From Oscillospiraceae bacterium (GTDB lineage Bacteria; Bacillota; Clostridia; Oscillospirales; Ruminococcaceae), in contig JAGBAZ010000019.1 of NCBI GenBank assembly GCA_018110905.1, positions 1 through 64,000 on the forward strand: DNA of 64,000 nt, written 5' to 3'. Numbering within the stretch: position 1 is the first letter of the stretch; each line of letters begins with the position of its first letter. The notes under the pieces were generated by a model. That model was not told the origin of the DNA. It saw only the letters and a program-made list of their open reading frames with translations, and searched no databases. A program made the position numbers and the translations under genes. Positions 15,945 through 24,994 of the stretch are shown here, in pieces.

Positions 15945-16838
15945 TTATCCCCAGATGGGAGAAGGATACTTTCCTTCTTCGGTAAGTTTTTTAAGTGCTT
16001 CAACAAGGGCGGGGGTGTCTTCCTTATATGTTACCCCGAACCATTTGTCTGGGCATTCCTGTACTTTTACGGTAACTTTGCCTTCTGCAAGGGCATTGCC
16101 AACAACGCTTGGAAGATAGCATTCCGCCTTAAGCGGATTTTCTTTAAGTTCGGTGTTCCTGAATTCTTCAAGCGCTTTGTCAAGATAATCGAATATATCC
16201 GGCGTGAATCCCCAGAAATTCATAGAAACCGGAGTTCCCGCCGGAAGCGGAACCCAGTTTTCACCGTCTTCGGTATATTCTGCACATTCTCCGCGTTTTT
16301 CAATATGGGTTCGCTCGTTTATTTCAACAAGCATTCCGTTTTCGGTTCTGCAAACGCCCCTTGCAACGTGGCCTTTGTCGGTAACGGTGTTTTCAATGTG
16401 GTAACCTATCATGCAGTATTCGCCTTCGCCTTCCATTTTTTCAAGAAGGGAACCGATAAGTCCAAAACAATGGATACCGTAATAATCGTCTGCATTAATT
16501 ACAGCAAAAGGACCGTCAACATGTCCGCGGCAAAGCGCAATGGCCTCCGCCGTGCCAAAGGGTTTTGTTCTTCCTTTTTCTGCATATTCCGGATCTATCT
16601 CCTGGAAAACATAATCAACTTCCATAAATTTCGAAACCGGGTTTCCGATAACTTCTCTGAAATCATCCTCAAGGCTTTTGCGAATTATGAAAACGATTTT
16701 CTCAAAACCTGCCTTATAGGCATCATACATTGAAAAATCGATTATTCTTTCTCCGCAAGGACCAACAGGAGTTATCTGTTTTGCGCCGCCGTATCTGTTT
16801 CCTATTCCGGCCGCAAGAATAACAAGTGTTTTTTTCAT
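15945..16838 (-). CDS. Sugar nucleotidyltransferase
   Basis: 297 residues of the GT-A-like nucleotidyltransferase fold. The nucleotide loop LAAGIGNRYGGAKQITPVG is at residues 8-26. The metal aspartate motif INADDYYG lies near residue 114 and MNFWGFTPDIF near residue 207. It would activate a sugar 1-phosphate with an NTP. UTP or dTTP specificity cannot be told from sequence alone. It is a single gene between terminators and not in a sugar cluster. Confidence 0.8.
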   Translation of the reverse strand: MKKTLVILAAGIGNRYGGAKQITPVGPCGERIIDFSMYDAYKAGFEKIVFIIRKSLEDDFREVIGNPVSKFMEVDYVFQEIDPEYAEKGRTKPFGTAEAIALCRGHVDGPFAVINADDYYGIHCFGLIGSLLEKMEGEGEYCMIGYHIENTVTDKGHVARGVCRTENGMLVEINERTHIEKRGECAEYTEDGENWVPLPAGTPVSMNFWGFTPDIFDYLDKALEEFRNTELKENPLKAECYLPSVVGNALAEGKVTVKVQECPDKWFGVTYKEDTPALVEALKKLTEEGKYPSPIWG

Positions 16839-16886
16839 TTTTAAAAAGTTCTTCTTTCGTTTTTTCTGAAGTATATGCCGAAAAAA

Positions 16887-18062
16887 TCAGAAATATCTTT
16901 TTGTTGCTCTTTCGGCAATGGTTTTGAATGCTGCTTTTGGATCTTCCGATTTGGAAAGAATGATCATTGCAGCAATTACATAAGGACGGTTTCCCGCTTC
17001 TTTAAGAAGGCTTTCAAGGTTTGCATTATAAACCTGCGCGGTCATTTCGCCGCGGATGCAGCTTATATCAGTTACGTCTGCGGGAATATCATGCATAAGG
17101 AGTGCTTTTCCATCTTTTGTTTTTTCCATAAGTTCTTCGGTAACTTCCCAGTTGATGAACTCCTTATTGTTTTCGCGAAGTTCGTGTTCAAGAAGGTCGA
17201 TGTATGTACCGAGGTTTGCTGCAGAAAGTTCTGTACGTTTTTCAAGGAAAGTGAACGGAGCCCAGTTTATCGGGATTACAACATCTGCATCGGAAAATGC
17301 TTCTTCCATGGAATCGGTGCGCACAAAAGTTCCGCCGGAACGTTCGGCATTTTTTTCTGCCCTTTCGTAAACATCGGGCATAAGGTCCATTCCCTCCGGT
17401 GCGGCAAGAACAACGTTCATTCCAAAACGGGTGAAAAGGGAAAGTATTCCCTGGGGAACAGCAAGGGAGCGGGTTCCGTTGGGGGAATAAGCCCATGTTA
17501 CGGCAATTTTTTTGCCTTTAAGTTCTTCGATTCCGCCAAAATGCTCTGCCATATACTGAAAATCCGCAATGCTCTGAACAGGGCTGTCCTCATCGCTTCC
17601 AAGGTTTATCACGCAGGGTTTTTGTGCAACAACACCGTTTTTCTGTGCTTCTTCAACAGAATCGGAGATTCTTCTTATATATCTTGAACTTTTTTCAATA
17701 AAATCGCTTTCGCAAACACCAAGAGCATCAGCCATATAAGAAGCCATTGTTGCGGTTTCTTTTATGTTGTTGTTTCCAAGTTTTCTGTCCATATCGATAA
17801 TGGTGAGCCCAAGAAGGTCGCATCCGGAAGCAAAAGCAATTTCCATTCCCATATCTTTTTTGCTGAACATCGAAACAGCAATTCCGGAATCAAAAATTTT
17901 CGGTGATACATTGTTATCACGAAGAGATTTAAGCGCACATGTTCCCCTTGCAATTGCTTTTATGTCATCATCGCTCATATCCCATGTACGCAAAAGGCTT
18001 TTGCCGTAAAGACCATTCTCCTTGCTGTCCGGAAGTTTATTTATTGCATCACAAAAATCCAT
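16887..18062 (-). CDS. YgeW-like knotted carbamoyltransferase family protein lacking the catalytic motifs
   Basis: 391 residues related along its length to the YgeW group: RTWDMSDDDIKAIARG at the start, then FDSGIAVSMF, KKIAVTWAYSP, VPQGI, a lysine/aspartate-rich CPS-like loop and NRPYVIAAMIILSK near the end. The three hallmark motifs are altered. STRT is replaced by D70-M-G-M-E, HPTQ by S160-P-V-Q, and HCLP by H324-D-I-P. Carbamoyl-phosphate binding as in OTC/ATC is therefore unlikely. It may have another ligand or be regulatory. It stands alone with its own promoter, not in a ygeX/ygeY-type cluster. Confidence 0.75.
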   Translation of the reverse strand: MDFCDAINKLPDSKENGLYGKSLLRTWDMSDDDIKAIARGTCALKSLRDNNVSPKIFDSGIAVSMFSKKDMGMEIAFASGCDLLGLTIIDMDRKLGNNNIKETATMASYMADALGVCESDFIEKSSRYIRRISDSVEEAQKNGVVAQKPCVINLGSDEDSPVQSIADFQYMAEHFGGIEELKGKKIAVTWAYSPNGTRSLAVPQGILSLFTRFGMNVVLAAPEGMDLMPDVYERAEKNAERSGGTFVRTDSMEEAFSDADVVIPINWAPFTFLEKRTELSAANLGTYIDLLEHELRENNKEFINWEVTEELMEKTKDGKALLMHDIPADVTDISCIRGEMTAQVYNANLESLLKEAGNRPYVIAAMIILSKSEDPKAAFKTIAERATKRYF

Positions 18063-18102
18063 ATCGCATCCTCCAAAAGGTATGTTTTGAATTACTTAAT
18101 TA

Positions 18103-18131
18103 ATAATAACAATCCTTATGAACTAAGTCAA
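18103..18131 (-). promoter_or_regulatory. Promoter of the YgeW-like gene
   Basis: On the minus strand TTGACT (18131-18126), 17 bp, TATTAT (18108-18103). Confidence 0.65.
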
Positions 18132-18211
18132 CACAAGAATTGTTAATTTTAAGAACTGTTTTTGTGAATTATAGCCTTTTTTGTGTTAATAATTTCATGA
18201 AACATTCCAAG

Positions 18212-18241
18212 TTGACACAAACTCATCACATAAGTTACAAT
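18212..18241 (+). promoter_or_regulatory. Promoter of the DUF1538-PII operon
   Basis: TTGACA, 18 bp, TACAAT. It is divergent from the promoter at 18103. Confidence 0.65.
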
Positions 18242-18293
18242 AATGTTATACAATTCTATGTATTAATATTAAACAGAAGGGTGGAATCCCTCC

Positions 18294-19892
18294 TTGATCC
18301 GGGAACTTTTATCAAAATTCAAAGAAACATCTGTTGCCGTTCTTCCTGTTGCAGGTGTTGTCTTTTTTCTTCATTTGACCATAGCACCAATGCCTTTCGG
18401 CGTTCTGGCGCTTTTTTTATCGGGAACTTTTTTTCTTATAGTCGGTATGACCCTTTTTCAGCTTGGCTCCGAAGTCGGTATGACCCCGATCGGAAACCAA
18501 ATCGGCGGAAAGCTTGTTGAACTTAAAAACCTCAAAATTTTCCTTATAACCGCTTTCCTTCTCGGTTTCCTTGTTACAATTGCCGAACCGGACCTTCAGG
18601 TTCTCGGAAAACAGATGCCCGACCAGACAATGTTCAGCCTTTTCAGCATGGACATTTCCATCGGCCAGACCCTCATTTATATGGTCGCCATCGGCGTTGC
18701 AATTTTCCTCACCCTTGCGGTAATCAGAGTTGTCTTTGGTTTTGACCTTTCCAAACTTTTCTTTGTCCTCTATCTTATCGTTTTTGCTCTGGCATTTTTT
18801 ACAAAACCGGAATATCTTGCGGTTTCGTTCGACTCCGGCGGCGTTACAACAGGCCCTATAACCGTTCCGTTCATTCTTGCCCTCGGCATAGGTATTGCTT
18901 CCGTTAAAAAGGGCGCTGACAGCGAAACCGACAGCTTCGGTTTCGTAGGACTTTGTTCCGTCGGCCCCATCATAGCGGTTGCCATTATGGGTATGCTTGC
19001 AAAAGGCGACGCTTCCTATGAAGCGGCTGTTATTCCCGAAATTCAGAACATCGGCGATGTTTTAATGGTATATCTCCGGGCTTTCCCCACCTTCTTTGAG
19101 GAAGTTGCCCTTGCTCTTTCGCCGATTATTGCTGTTTATATTTTCTTCCAGATAGTTTATCTTAAACTCCCGAAAATTTCCCTTGCAAAAACCCTTATAG
19201 GTGTGTTATATACATATATCGGTCTTGTAATCTTCCTTACCGCAGCAAACGTAGGTTTTATGCCTGCGGGAAGTTTTATCGGCGGAGCTCTTGCAACTCT
19301 TCCGTATAACTGGATTATAATCCCTGTCGGTATGCTGGTAGGTTTCTTCATTCTTATGGCAGAGCCCGCTGTTTACGTTCTCACCGTTCAGGTGGAAGAA
19401 GTTACAAACGGTTCCATCACCAGAAAAATGATGATGACCGCCCTTATGATAGGAATGAGCATTTCTGTCGGCATGGCAATGCTCCGCGTTATAACCGGAA
19501 TTTCGATCTGGTATCTTCTTATTCCCGGTTACGCGATTGCTCTCGGCCTTCTGTTCTTTGTCCCAAAAGTATTTACCGCAATTGCTTTTGACTCCGGCGG
19601 CGTTGCTTCCGGACCCATGACTGCAACTTTCCTTCTTCCTTTTGCAACCGGCGCCTGCACCGCTGTCGGCGGAAATGTTCTTATGGACGGCTTCGGCGTT
19701 GTTGCAATGGTTGCAATGACCCCCCTTGTTGCCATACAGATCCTCGGTGCTGTTTATGCGATCAAAGCAAAACGCGCCGAAAAAGAGGAAACCGAAGAAC
19801 TTGCGGAAATTTTCGAAGAAATCGAAGAAGAAGTTGAAGAATATCAGCTCGATATGGAATATGCAATAATCGAGCTCGATTGTTATGATTAA
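18294..19892 (+). CDS. DUF1538 multi-pass membrane protein
   Basis: 532 residues with about twelve hydrophobic segments in two homologous halves. Each half contains the DUF1538 signature: FDSGGVTTGPITVPF near residue 180 and FDSGGVASGPMTATF near residue 440. Pore-like glycine and proline residues surround both. The C-terminal 35 residues are a cytosolic acidic tail (EKEETEELAEIFEEIEEE). The start is a TTG 9 bases after AGGGTGG. It is a probable transporter of unknown substrate. The two genes directly downstream encode PII-like proteins, suggesting control by a nucleotide- or metabolite-sensing switch. Confidence 0.85.
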   Translation: MIRELLSKFKETSVAVLPVAGVVFFLHLTIAPMPFGVLALFLSGTFFLIVGMTLFQLGSEVGMTPIGNQIGGKLVELKNLKIFLITAFLLGFLVTIAEPDLQVLGKQMPDQTMFSLFSMDISIGQTLIYMVAIGVAIFLTLAVIRVVFGFDLSKLFFVLYLIVFALAFFTKPEYLAVSFDSGGVTTGPITVPFILALGIGIASVKKGADSETDSFGFVGLCSVGPIIAVAIMGMLAKGDASYEAAVIPEIQNIGDVLMVYLRAFPTFFEEVALALSPIIAVYIFFQIVYLKLPKISLAKTLIGVLYTYIGLVIFLTAANVGFMPAGSFIGGALATLPYNWIIIPVGMLVGFFILMAEPAVYVLTVQVEEVTNGSITRKMMMTALMIGMSISVGMAMLRVITGISIWYLLIPGYAIALGLLFFVPKVFTAIAFDSGGVASGPMTATFLLPFATGACTAVGGNVLMDGFGVVAMVAMTPLVAIQILGAVYAIKAKRAEKEETEELAEIFEEIEEEVEEYQLDMEYAIIELDCYD

Positions 19893-19909
19893 ACAAGGAG
19901 GTGTTCCCT

Positions 19910-20287
19910 TTGATCCAGAACGAAAAAATCGATACCGTTTGCAGCACTCAAAGAATCGACCTTGTTTTCACAATCGTTTCAAGAGGAAAAGGCGAAACAG
20001 TCCTTGATGTCCTCCGCGAAAACAAAATACTTCAGAACACAATTTGTCAGGGACGCGGAACCGCCCCTTCCAGCATTCTCGAAATGCTCGGACTTGGCGC
20101 AACGGAAAAAGATATTGTTCTCAGCTTTGTAAAAAAAGAAAAAAGCGGGGACATAATTAAAAAAATATCCGAAAAACTTGTTTTTTCAAAACCCGGAAAC
20201 GGAATTTCCTTTACCGTTCCGCTTCAAAGCGTTGCCGGAATTGCAACTTTCAAATTTATCACCGCTGACCTTACGGAGGAATTTTGA
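19910..20287 (+). CDS. PII-like regulator, first of two
   Basis: 125 residues with a ferredoxin-like fold: a first strand RIDLVFTIVSRGKGETV and the closing PII-type pattern KPGNGISFTVPLQSVAGI near residue 100. The uridylylation-type Tyr T-loop of classical GlnB is not recognisable. The start is a TTG 7 bases after AGGAGG. A GTG at 19901 overlaps the ribosome site and is rejected. It lies 17 bases after the DUF1538 gene and 3 bases before its paralogue. Confidence 0.75.
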   Translation: MIQNEKIDTVCSTQRIDLVFTIVSRGKGETVLDVLRENKILQNTICQGRGTAPSSILEMLGLGATEKDIVLSFVKKEKSGDIIKKISEKLVFSKPGNGISFTVPLQSVAGIATFKFITADLTEEF

Positions 20288-20290
20288 CTT

Positions 20291-20632
20291 ATGGAAAACA
20301 AAACTTTATATTCCCTTATAATCAGCATAGTCAACCGCGGTTTTTCTGACGAAGTTATGGACGCCGCAAGAGATGCCGGTGCAAAAGGCGGAACCATTAT
20401 GTACGGACACGGCGCAGGACTTCGCGAAACGGAAACTTTCTTTGGAATTTCGATCCATCCCGAAAAGGAACTTATAATTATTCTTGCTTCCAATGAAACC
20501 AAAAACACTATTATGCAGTCCATTATCAAACGCGTTGGAATGGATTCCGAAGGCGCCGGAATAACTTTTGCTCTTCCCGTAACAAATGTCGAAGGAATCG
20601 CCCGCCTTACCAACCCCGAAGCAGAAAACTAA
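20291..20632 (+). CDS. PII-like regulator, second of two
   Basis: 113 residues. YSLIISIVNRGFSDEVMDAARDAGAKGGT is followed by a GHGAGL loop where a T-loop would sit, and then SEGAGITFALPVTNVEGIARL, the PII B/C-loop-like end. It is paralogous to the preceding gene but diverged. The pair with DUF1538 is an established gene neighbourhood, which supports a regulatory role at the membrane protein. A GGAGG site overlaps the end of the preceding gene. Confidence 0.8.
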   Translation: MENKTLYSLIISIVNRGFSDEVMDAARDAGAKGGTIMYGHGAGLRETETFFGISIHPEKELIIILASNETKNTIMQSIIKRVGMDSEGAGITFALPVTNVEGIARLTNPEAEN

Positions 20633-20648
20633 ACCTAAAAACACAAAA

Positions 20649-20683
20649 AAGCCCGTGCTCATTTGAGCACGGGCTTTGCTTTT
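20649..20683. terminator. GTGCTCA-family terminator, copy 4 (bidirectional)
   Basis: GCCCGTGCTCA pairs with TGAGCACGGGC, A6 before and T-rich after, between convergent genes ending at 20632 and 20684. Confidence 0.85.
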
Positions 20684-21439
20684 TTAATCTTTCGTAATTA
20701 TTGCAACCGGGCAATGGTCGCTTCCGTAATATTGGGGATAGATGAGGCTGTCTTCAAGTTTTTCCGTAAAACGCTCGGAACAGATGAAATAATCGATTCT
20801 CCATCCGGCGTTTTTTTCCCTTGCGTGGAACATATAGCTCCACCAGGAATAGGAATCGCCTTTTTCAGGATAGAGGAAACGGAAAGTATCCGAAAAACCC
20901 GCTCCGAGAAGTTCGGTCATTTTTGAACGTTCTTCATCGGTAAAACCGGCGTTACCGCGGTTCGTTTTATAATTCTTAAGGTCAATTTCCTCGTGGGCAA
21001 CGTTCATATCTCCGCAAATTATCACCGGTTTATGTTTATCGAGAGAACTTACGTATTCCCGGAAACAGTCTTCCCAATCCATTCTGTAATCAAGGCGCTC
21101 AAGGTCGCGCCTTGCGTTGGGAACATAAACATCAACAAGATAAAAATCCGGATATTCAAGGGTGATAACGCGGCCTTCATGGTCATGGCGTTCAACGTCG
21201 ATTCCGTAATTTACGGAAATAGGTTCGTGCTTTGTGAAAATTGCGGTTCCGGAATATCCTTTTTTCTCCGCGCTGTTCCAGAACTGGTAATAACCCGGAA
21301 GTTCAAGGGAAATCTGGTCCGGCTGAAGTTTTGTTTCCTGAAGGCAGAAAAAATCCGCGTCCATTTCATTGAACGAATCCATAAATCCCTTTCCCATACA
21401 GGCGCGAAGTCCGTTTACGTTCCAGGATACGAATTTCAT
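20684..21439 (-). CDS. xth: Exodeoxyribonuclease III / AP endonuclease
   Basis: 251-residue Mg-dependent exonuclease III family enzyme for base-excision repair. WNVNGLRA (residues 6-13), CLQETKLQ with the metal Glu near residue 34, NARRDLERLDYR, GDMNVAHEEIDL near residue 145, WWSYMFHAREKNAGWRIDYF and the final GSDHCPV are all present. The start has an AGGAGG site. Confidence 0.96.
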   Translation of the reverse strand: MKFVSWNVNGLRACMGKGFMDSFNEMDADFFCLQETKLQPDQISLELPGYYQFWNSAEKKGYSGTAIFTKHEPISVNYGIDVERHDHEGRVITLEYPDFYLVDVYVPNARRDLERLDYRMDWEDCFREYVSSLDKHKPVIICGDMNVAHEEIDLKNYKTNRGNAGFTDEERSKMTELLGAGFSDTFRFLYPEKGDSYSWWSYMFHAREKNAGWRIDYFICSERFTEKLEDSLIYPQYYGSDHCPVAIITKD

Positions 21440-21453
21440 CAGAAAACCTCCTT

Positions 21454-22938
21454 TTATGCGTGATAAAGTTTTTTGTTGCGGTATTTTGGTTCACAGGTAA
21501 GGTTAAGCCCAAGCTTTTTGAAAGTCTGGGTATCTACCTGGGAAAGAATCACGGTGGAGTGTACTTCACACCCGCGGAGTTCCTCAAGGCAGGCAAGGGC
21601 TTTTGCCGCATCCGGGTTCTTGGGTGCGCTTACCGCAAGGGCAAGAAGGGTTTCGTCAAGGTGGAGCCTTGCGTTGTTATGGCCGAGATGTTTTTTCTTA
21701 AGTTCTTCAACCGGGTTCATAACAAGCGGGTCAATAATATCGATGGAATCATCAATTCCTGCAATTTCCTTGAGCGCGTTGAGAAGCATTGCCGCGGAAG
21801 AACCAAGAAGAGAACTGGTTTTTCCAACGATAATTTTTCCGTTTTTAAGTTCAATTGCCGTTGCCGGAAGCCCCGTTTCTTCCTCTTTCAAAAGCGCAGC
21901 ATTTACGACAGGTCTGTCCTCAACTCCGATTCCGAGCCTTTCCATAAGAAGTTCGATTTTGAGCATCGGGTTTTCGTCGCATTTTCCCTGGCGGTATTCG
22001 CATGCAGCTTCATAAAAACGGCGGATAATTTCCTGTTTTGCAGCTTCACAAACCGCTTCATCATCACAAATGCAGTTTCCGACCATGTTTACTCCCATAT
22101 CCGTCGGGGATTTATAGGGACTTTCGCCGAGTATCGTTTCAAAAATTCTGTTGAGGACCGGGAAAACTTCGATGTCGCGGTTATAGTTGACTGTCATTTC
22201 GCCGTAGGCTTCAAGATGATAGTGGTCTATCATATTTACGTCATCAAGGTCGGCGGTTGCAGCTTCATAAGCAAGGTTTACCGGATGGGCAAGAGGAAGG
22301 TTCCAGATCGGGAAAGTTTCAAATTTTGCATAGCCCGCTTTTACCCCGCGCTTGTTTTCATGGAAAAGCTGGGAAAGGCAGGTTGCCATTTTTCCGCTTC
22401 CGGGACCGGGAGCAGTTACCACAACAAGGGGTCTTGTTGTTTCAACGTATTCGTTTTTGCCGAAACCCTCATCGCTTACTACAAAGTTTACGTCCATGGG
22501 ATATCCTTCAATGGGATAATGGATATAGCTTTTTACTCCGAGGGAATTGAGTTTTGCACGGAAAGCGTCCGCGGCTCTCTGGCCGGAATATTGGGCAATT
22601 ATAACGCTTCCGACATAAAGACCAAGAGAAGAAAAAGCGTCGATAAGGCGCATTACCTCAAGGTCATAGGTTATTCCAAGGTCGCCGCGAACTTTGTTTT
22701 TCTCAATATCCGTGGCGTTGATTACGATAATTATTTCTGCCTGGTCTTTCATTTCGCAAAGGAGCTTTACCTTTGAATCATAAGCAAAACCCGGAAGTAC
22801 CCTTGATGCATGGAAATCATCAAAAAGTTTTCCCCCGAATTCAAGATAAAGCTTTCCGCCGAATTCATCAATGCGTTCCTTGATTTTCTCGGACTGCATT
22901 TTGAAATATTTTGCGCTGTCAAAACCGATTTTCTGCAT
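21454..22938 (-). CDS. DUF1846 domain-containing protein
   Basis: 494 residues matching the DUF1846 (UPF0371) family. It opens with MQKIGFDSAKYFKMQSE, then KLYLEFGGKLFDDFHASRVLPGF, then TAPGPGSGKMATCLSQL near residue 195, a P-loop-like glycine-rich motif. The conserved acidic NMIDHYHLEAYGE follows. Function is unknown, although the fold has kinase-like nucleotide-binding features. It is followed 14 bases later by xth on the same strand. Confidence 0.92.
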   Translation of the reverse strand: MQKIGFDSAKYFKMQSEKIKERIDEFGGKLYLEFGGKLFDDFHASRVLPGFAYDSKVKLLCEMKDQAEIIIVINATDIEKNKVRGDLGITYDLEVMRLIDAFSSLGLYVGSVIIAQYSGQRAADAFRAKLNSLGVKSYIHYPIEGYPMDVNFVVSDEGFGKNEYVETTRPLVVVTAPGPGSGKMATCLSQLFHENKRGVKAGYAKFETFPIWNLPLAHPVNLAYEAATADLDDVNMIDHYHLEAYGEMTVNYNRDIEVFPVLNRIFETILGESPYKSPTDMGVNMVGNCICDDEAVCEAAKQEIIRRFYEAACEYRQGKCDENPMLKIELLMERLGIGVEDRPVVNAALLKEEETGLPATAIELKNGKIIVGKTSSLLGSSAAMLLNALKEIAGIDDSIDIIDPLVMNPVEELKKKHLGHNNARLHLDETLLALAVSAPKNPDAAKALACLEELRGCEVHSTVILSQVDTQTFKKLGLNLTCEPKYRNKKLYHA

Positions 22939-22999
22939 ATTTCCCCCTGATTGTCCAAATTATATTTTTGAAAAGAATATTAAGTTTGTGTAAAAAGTG

Positions 23000-23028
23000 G
23001 TGACAAAAGAAAAGAAATCCGCTATAAT
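23000..23028 (+). promoter_or_regulatory. Promoter of the lipoprotein gene
   Basis: GTGACA, 17 bp, TATAAT. Confidence 0.6.
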
Positions 23029-23145
23029 TACTTTTGTAATCTTTTTTACAAAACATTACCTTTATAAATATAAACCTATTTGCTTTTTCCGTCAACCGAA
23101 AGCAACGGAAAAAGCAACAAAATTTTATTTTTTTGGAGGATAACA

Positions 23146-23880
23146 ATGGCAAAAAGAATCCTTGCCGCTTTTCTCTGCGCCGTAATGCTTGTTTCCTTTT
23201 CCGGCTGCTCCCCGGCGGAAAAAATAAGCGAATGGCTCGAAGAAGCAAGCGCGCTTATCCCTAACGATATCGAACTCATAATCGCCCAGATCACCGGAAT
23301 GGAAGAAGAAACCGAAGAGCACGAAATCTATTTTTCCGAAGGTTATGTCAGCATGCTCAAAAGCGGAACATATTTTATGAACTATCTTCTTGCTGACGGA
23401 ACAGAAGTCCTTTACGGAACAAACGGAGTGCGCATCGGAACAAGCTATCCTGAACCTGCCGAACTTGAAGGCGTTGAACCTCAGTATGACGAAAACGGAA
23501 ACGAGATCGAACCGGAAATCCCCCATGAACATATTGTTCTTTACGAAGAGGTCTATTATTACATCGACGATGACCAGGCAAAAATGTTCACCGTAAATCC
23601 GGAAAACTATAAAGCAGTTCCTTTCGAAATTTCCGTGGACAATATAAAACTTGTTGCCGCCGGAAACGAATCTTTCGGAAACAAAAACTGCCGTTTTGAA
23701 CGTTACACCACAAACGATGGTGACATCACCTTCTATTTTGAAAACACCGTTCTTTACGGTATGAAAATCGAACAGGGCAGAACGGTTATTATTGAAAACA
23801 TCATTGCTTTCAATAAATATCTCAACCATTCCCTTGTTGCAATGCCCGATTCTTATACCGTTGTCCAGTATTGGCCTTAA
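23146..23880 (+). CDS. Predicted lipoprotein, function unknown
   Basis: 244 residues. A lysine-containing N-terminus and hydrophobic stretch end in a lipobox LVSFSGC (Cys near residue 22), so the protein should be lipid-anchored on the outer face. The body is acidic, with many Glu (EEETEEHEIYFSE) and alternating beta-like strands. It is reminiscent of small LolA/DUF4412-like carriers, but I do not assign it. The start is the ATG 5 bases after GGAGGA. It has its own promoter and terminator. Confidence 0.75.
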   Translation: MAKRILAAFLCAVMLVSFSGCSPAEKISEWLEEASALIPNDIELIIAQITGMEEETEEHEIYFSEGYVSMLKSGTYFMNYLLADGTEVLYGTNGVRIGTSYPEPAELEGVEPQYDENGNEIEPEIPHEHIVLYEEVYYYIDDDQAKMFTVNPENYKAVPFEISVDNIKLVAAGNESFGNKNCRFERYTTNDGDITFYFENTVLYGMKIEQGRTVIIENIIAFNKYLNHSLVAMPDSYTVVQYWP

Positions 23881-23894
23881 CCGAAAAAAACAAA

Positions 23895-23920
23895 AAGCCC
23901 GCCATGCGGGCTTTTTTCTT
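23895..23920 (+). terminator. Terminator of the lipoprotein gene
   Basis: AAAAAGCCCGC..GCGGGCTTTTTTC hairpin. Confidence 0.85.
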
Positions 23921-23989
23921 TTCCCTGCGGAATTTTTAAACTTCCTTTTGCATAAGCTTGTACAAAACAAAAAAGGAAGTGAAATCAAA

Positions 23990-24994
23990 TTGTCAAAATT
24001 CCGTACTTCAATAATAGCAGTAACACTCGCCGCAATGTTTTTCATTCCCGTTTCGGCAATTCCAAAAACACCCAATGCTTATATCGAAGAAAAACCTCCG
24101 GTTTCCGAAAATTCCGTTTCTGTTCCGGAAAAGGATTTTTCTGAGGAACCGTTTTTTCCGGAAGGAACCTTTCGTATTTTCGACCTTGAAACCGAAACTG
24201 TTTCCGAAGTTTCTTTTTCGGATTATGTAAAAGGCGCAATAGCTTCCGAAATGGGAGCAGATTTTGAATCCGAAGCTCTTGTTGCCCAGGGGGTTGCGGC
24301 TTTCAGCTGCGGACTTTATCAGCAAAGGATACATTTTGCCGCGGATTACGATTTTTCCGCCGCACCGGATAAAAAGCTCGGATATATGACCGAAGAAAAG
24401 GCAAAAGAAGTTTACGGCAAAAACTTTGAAGAAAAATGGGCAGTAATTTCCGCCGCCGCGGAAAAAGCCATGAAATATGTTCTTACTTACGAAGGTGAAC
24501 CGGCTCTTGCAGTCTATCATGCAATTTCAAACGGCATGACCGAAAGCAGTGAAAACGCCTGGGGCGGCACCGTTCCCTATCTTGTTTCCGTCGAAAGTCC
24601 GGGGGATATTTCCCACCCGGATTACGAAACAACCGTTTCCTTTTCTTATGACGAAGTTCTTTCAGTGCTCAATAAAAACGGAGCGGGGCTTAACGGTTCC
24701 TATCCGGAAGAATGGTTTAAAGGCGCGGAGCGCACCGAATCCGGTTACGTTGATAAAATCATAATCGGTGCCGCAACCTTTTCCGGTGAAAAGATACGCA
24801 GTATCTTCAATCTCCGCTCTGCGGATTTCGACGCTGAATATAAAAACAATGAATTCATTTTTACGGTCCGGGGTTACGGTCACGGAGTTGGGCTTTCCCA
24901 GGTCGGCGCGAATTATATGGCAAAAGAAGGGGCGGATTTTGAAGAAATTCTCTCGCACTATTATCCGGGAACGGAATTAAAGGAATATTCTTAA
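23990..24994 (+). CDS. SpoIID/LytB-domain protein
   Basis: 334 residues with an N-terminal signal/anchor (residues 5-23) and the SpoIID peptidoglycan lytic domain. The catalytic Glu is E87 in IASEMGADFESEALVAQG, SNGMTESSENAWGG lies near residue 180, and the closing motif is RGYGHGVGLSQVGAN. In sporulating Firmicutes SpoIID denudes septal peptidoglycan during engulfment. This one could be the true SpoIID or a vegetative paralogue. It starts at a TTG 7 bases after AAGGAAGTG. Its stop overlaps that of the convergent MFS gene by 4 bases, with no terminator between. Confidence 0.88.
   Translation: MSKFRTSIIAVTLAAMFFIPVSAIPKTPNAYIEEKPPVSENSVSVPEKDFSEEPFFPEGTFRIFDLETETVSEVSFSDYVKGAIASEMGADFESEALVAQGVAAFSCGLYQQRIHFAADYDFSAAPDKKLGYMTEEKAKEVYGKNFEEKWAVISAAAEKAMKYVLTYEGEPALAVYHAISNGMTESSENAWGGTVPYLVSVESPGDISHPDYETTVSFSYDEVLSVLNKNGAGLNGSYPEEWFKGAERTESGYVDKIIIGAATFSGEKIRSIFNLRSADFDAEYKNNEFIFTVRGYGHGVGLSQVGANYMAKEGADFEEILSHYYPGTELKEYS

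Noticed and set aside
23792..23989. Upstream extension of the SpoIID gene into the preceding lipoprotein gene
   Set aside because: It would cross the terminator at 23895 and overlap the lipoprotein in another frame; a signal peptide begins right after the TTG at 23990.
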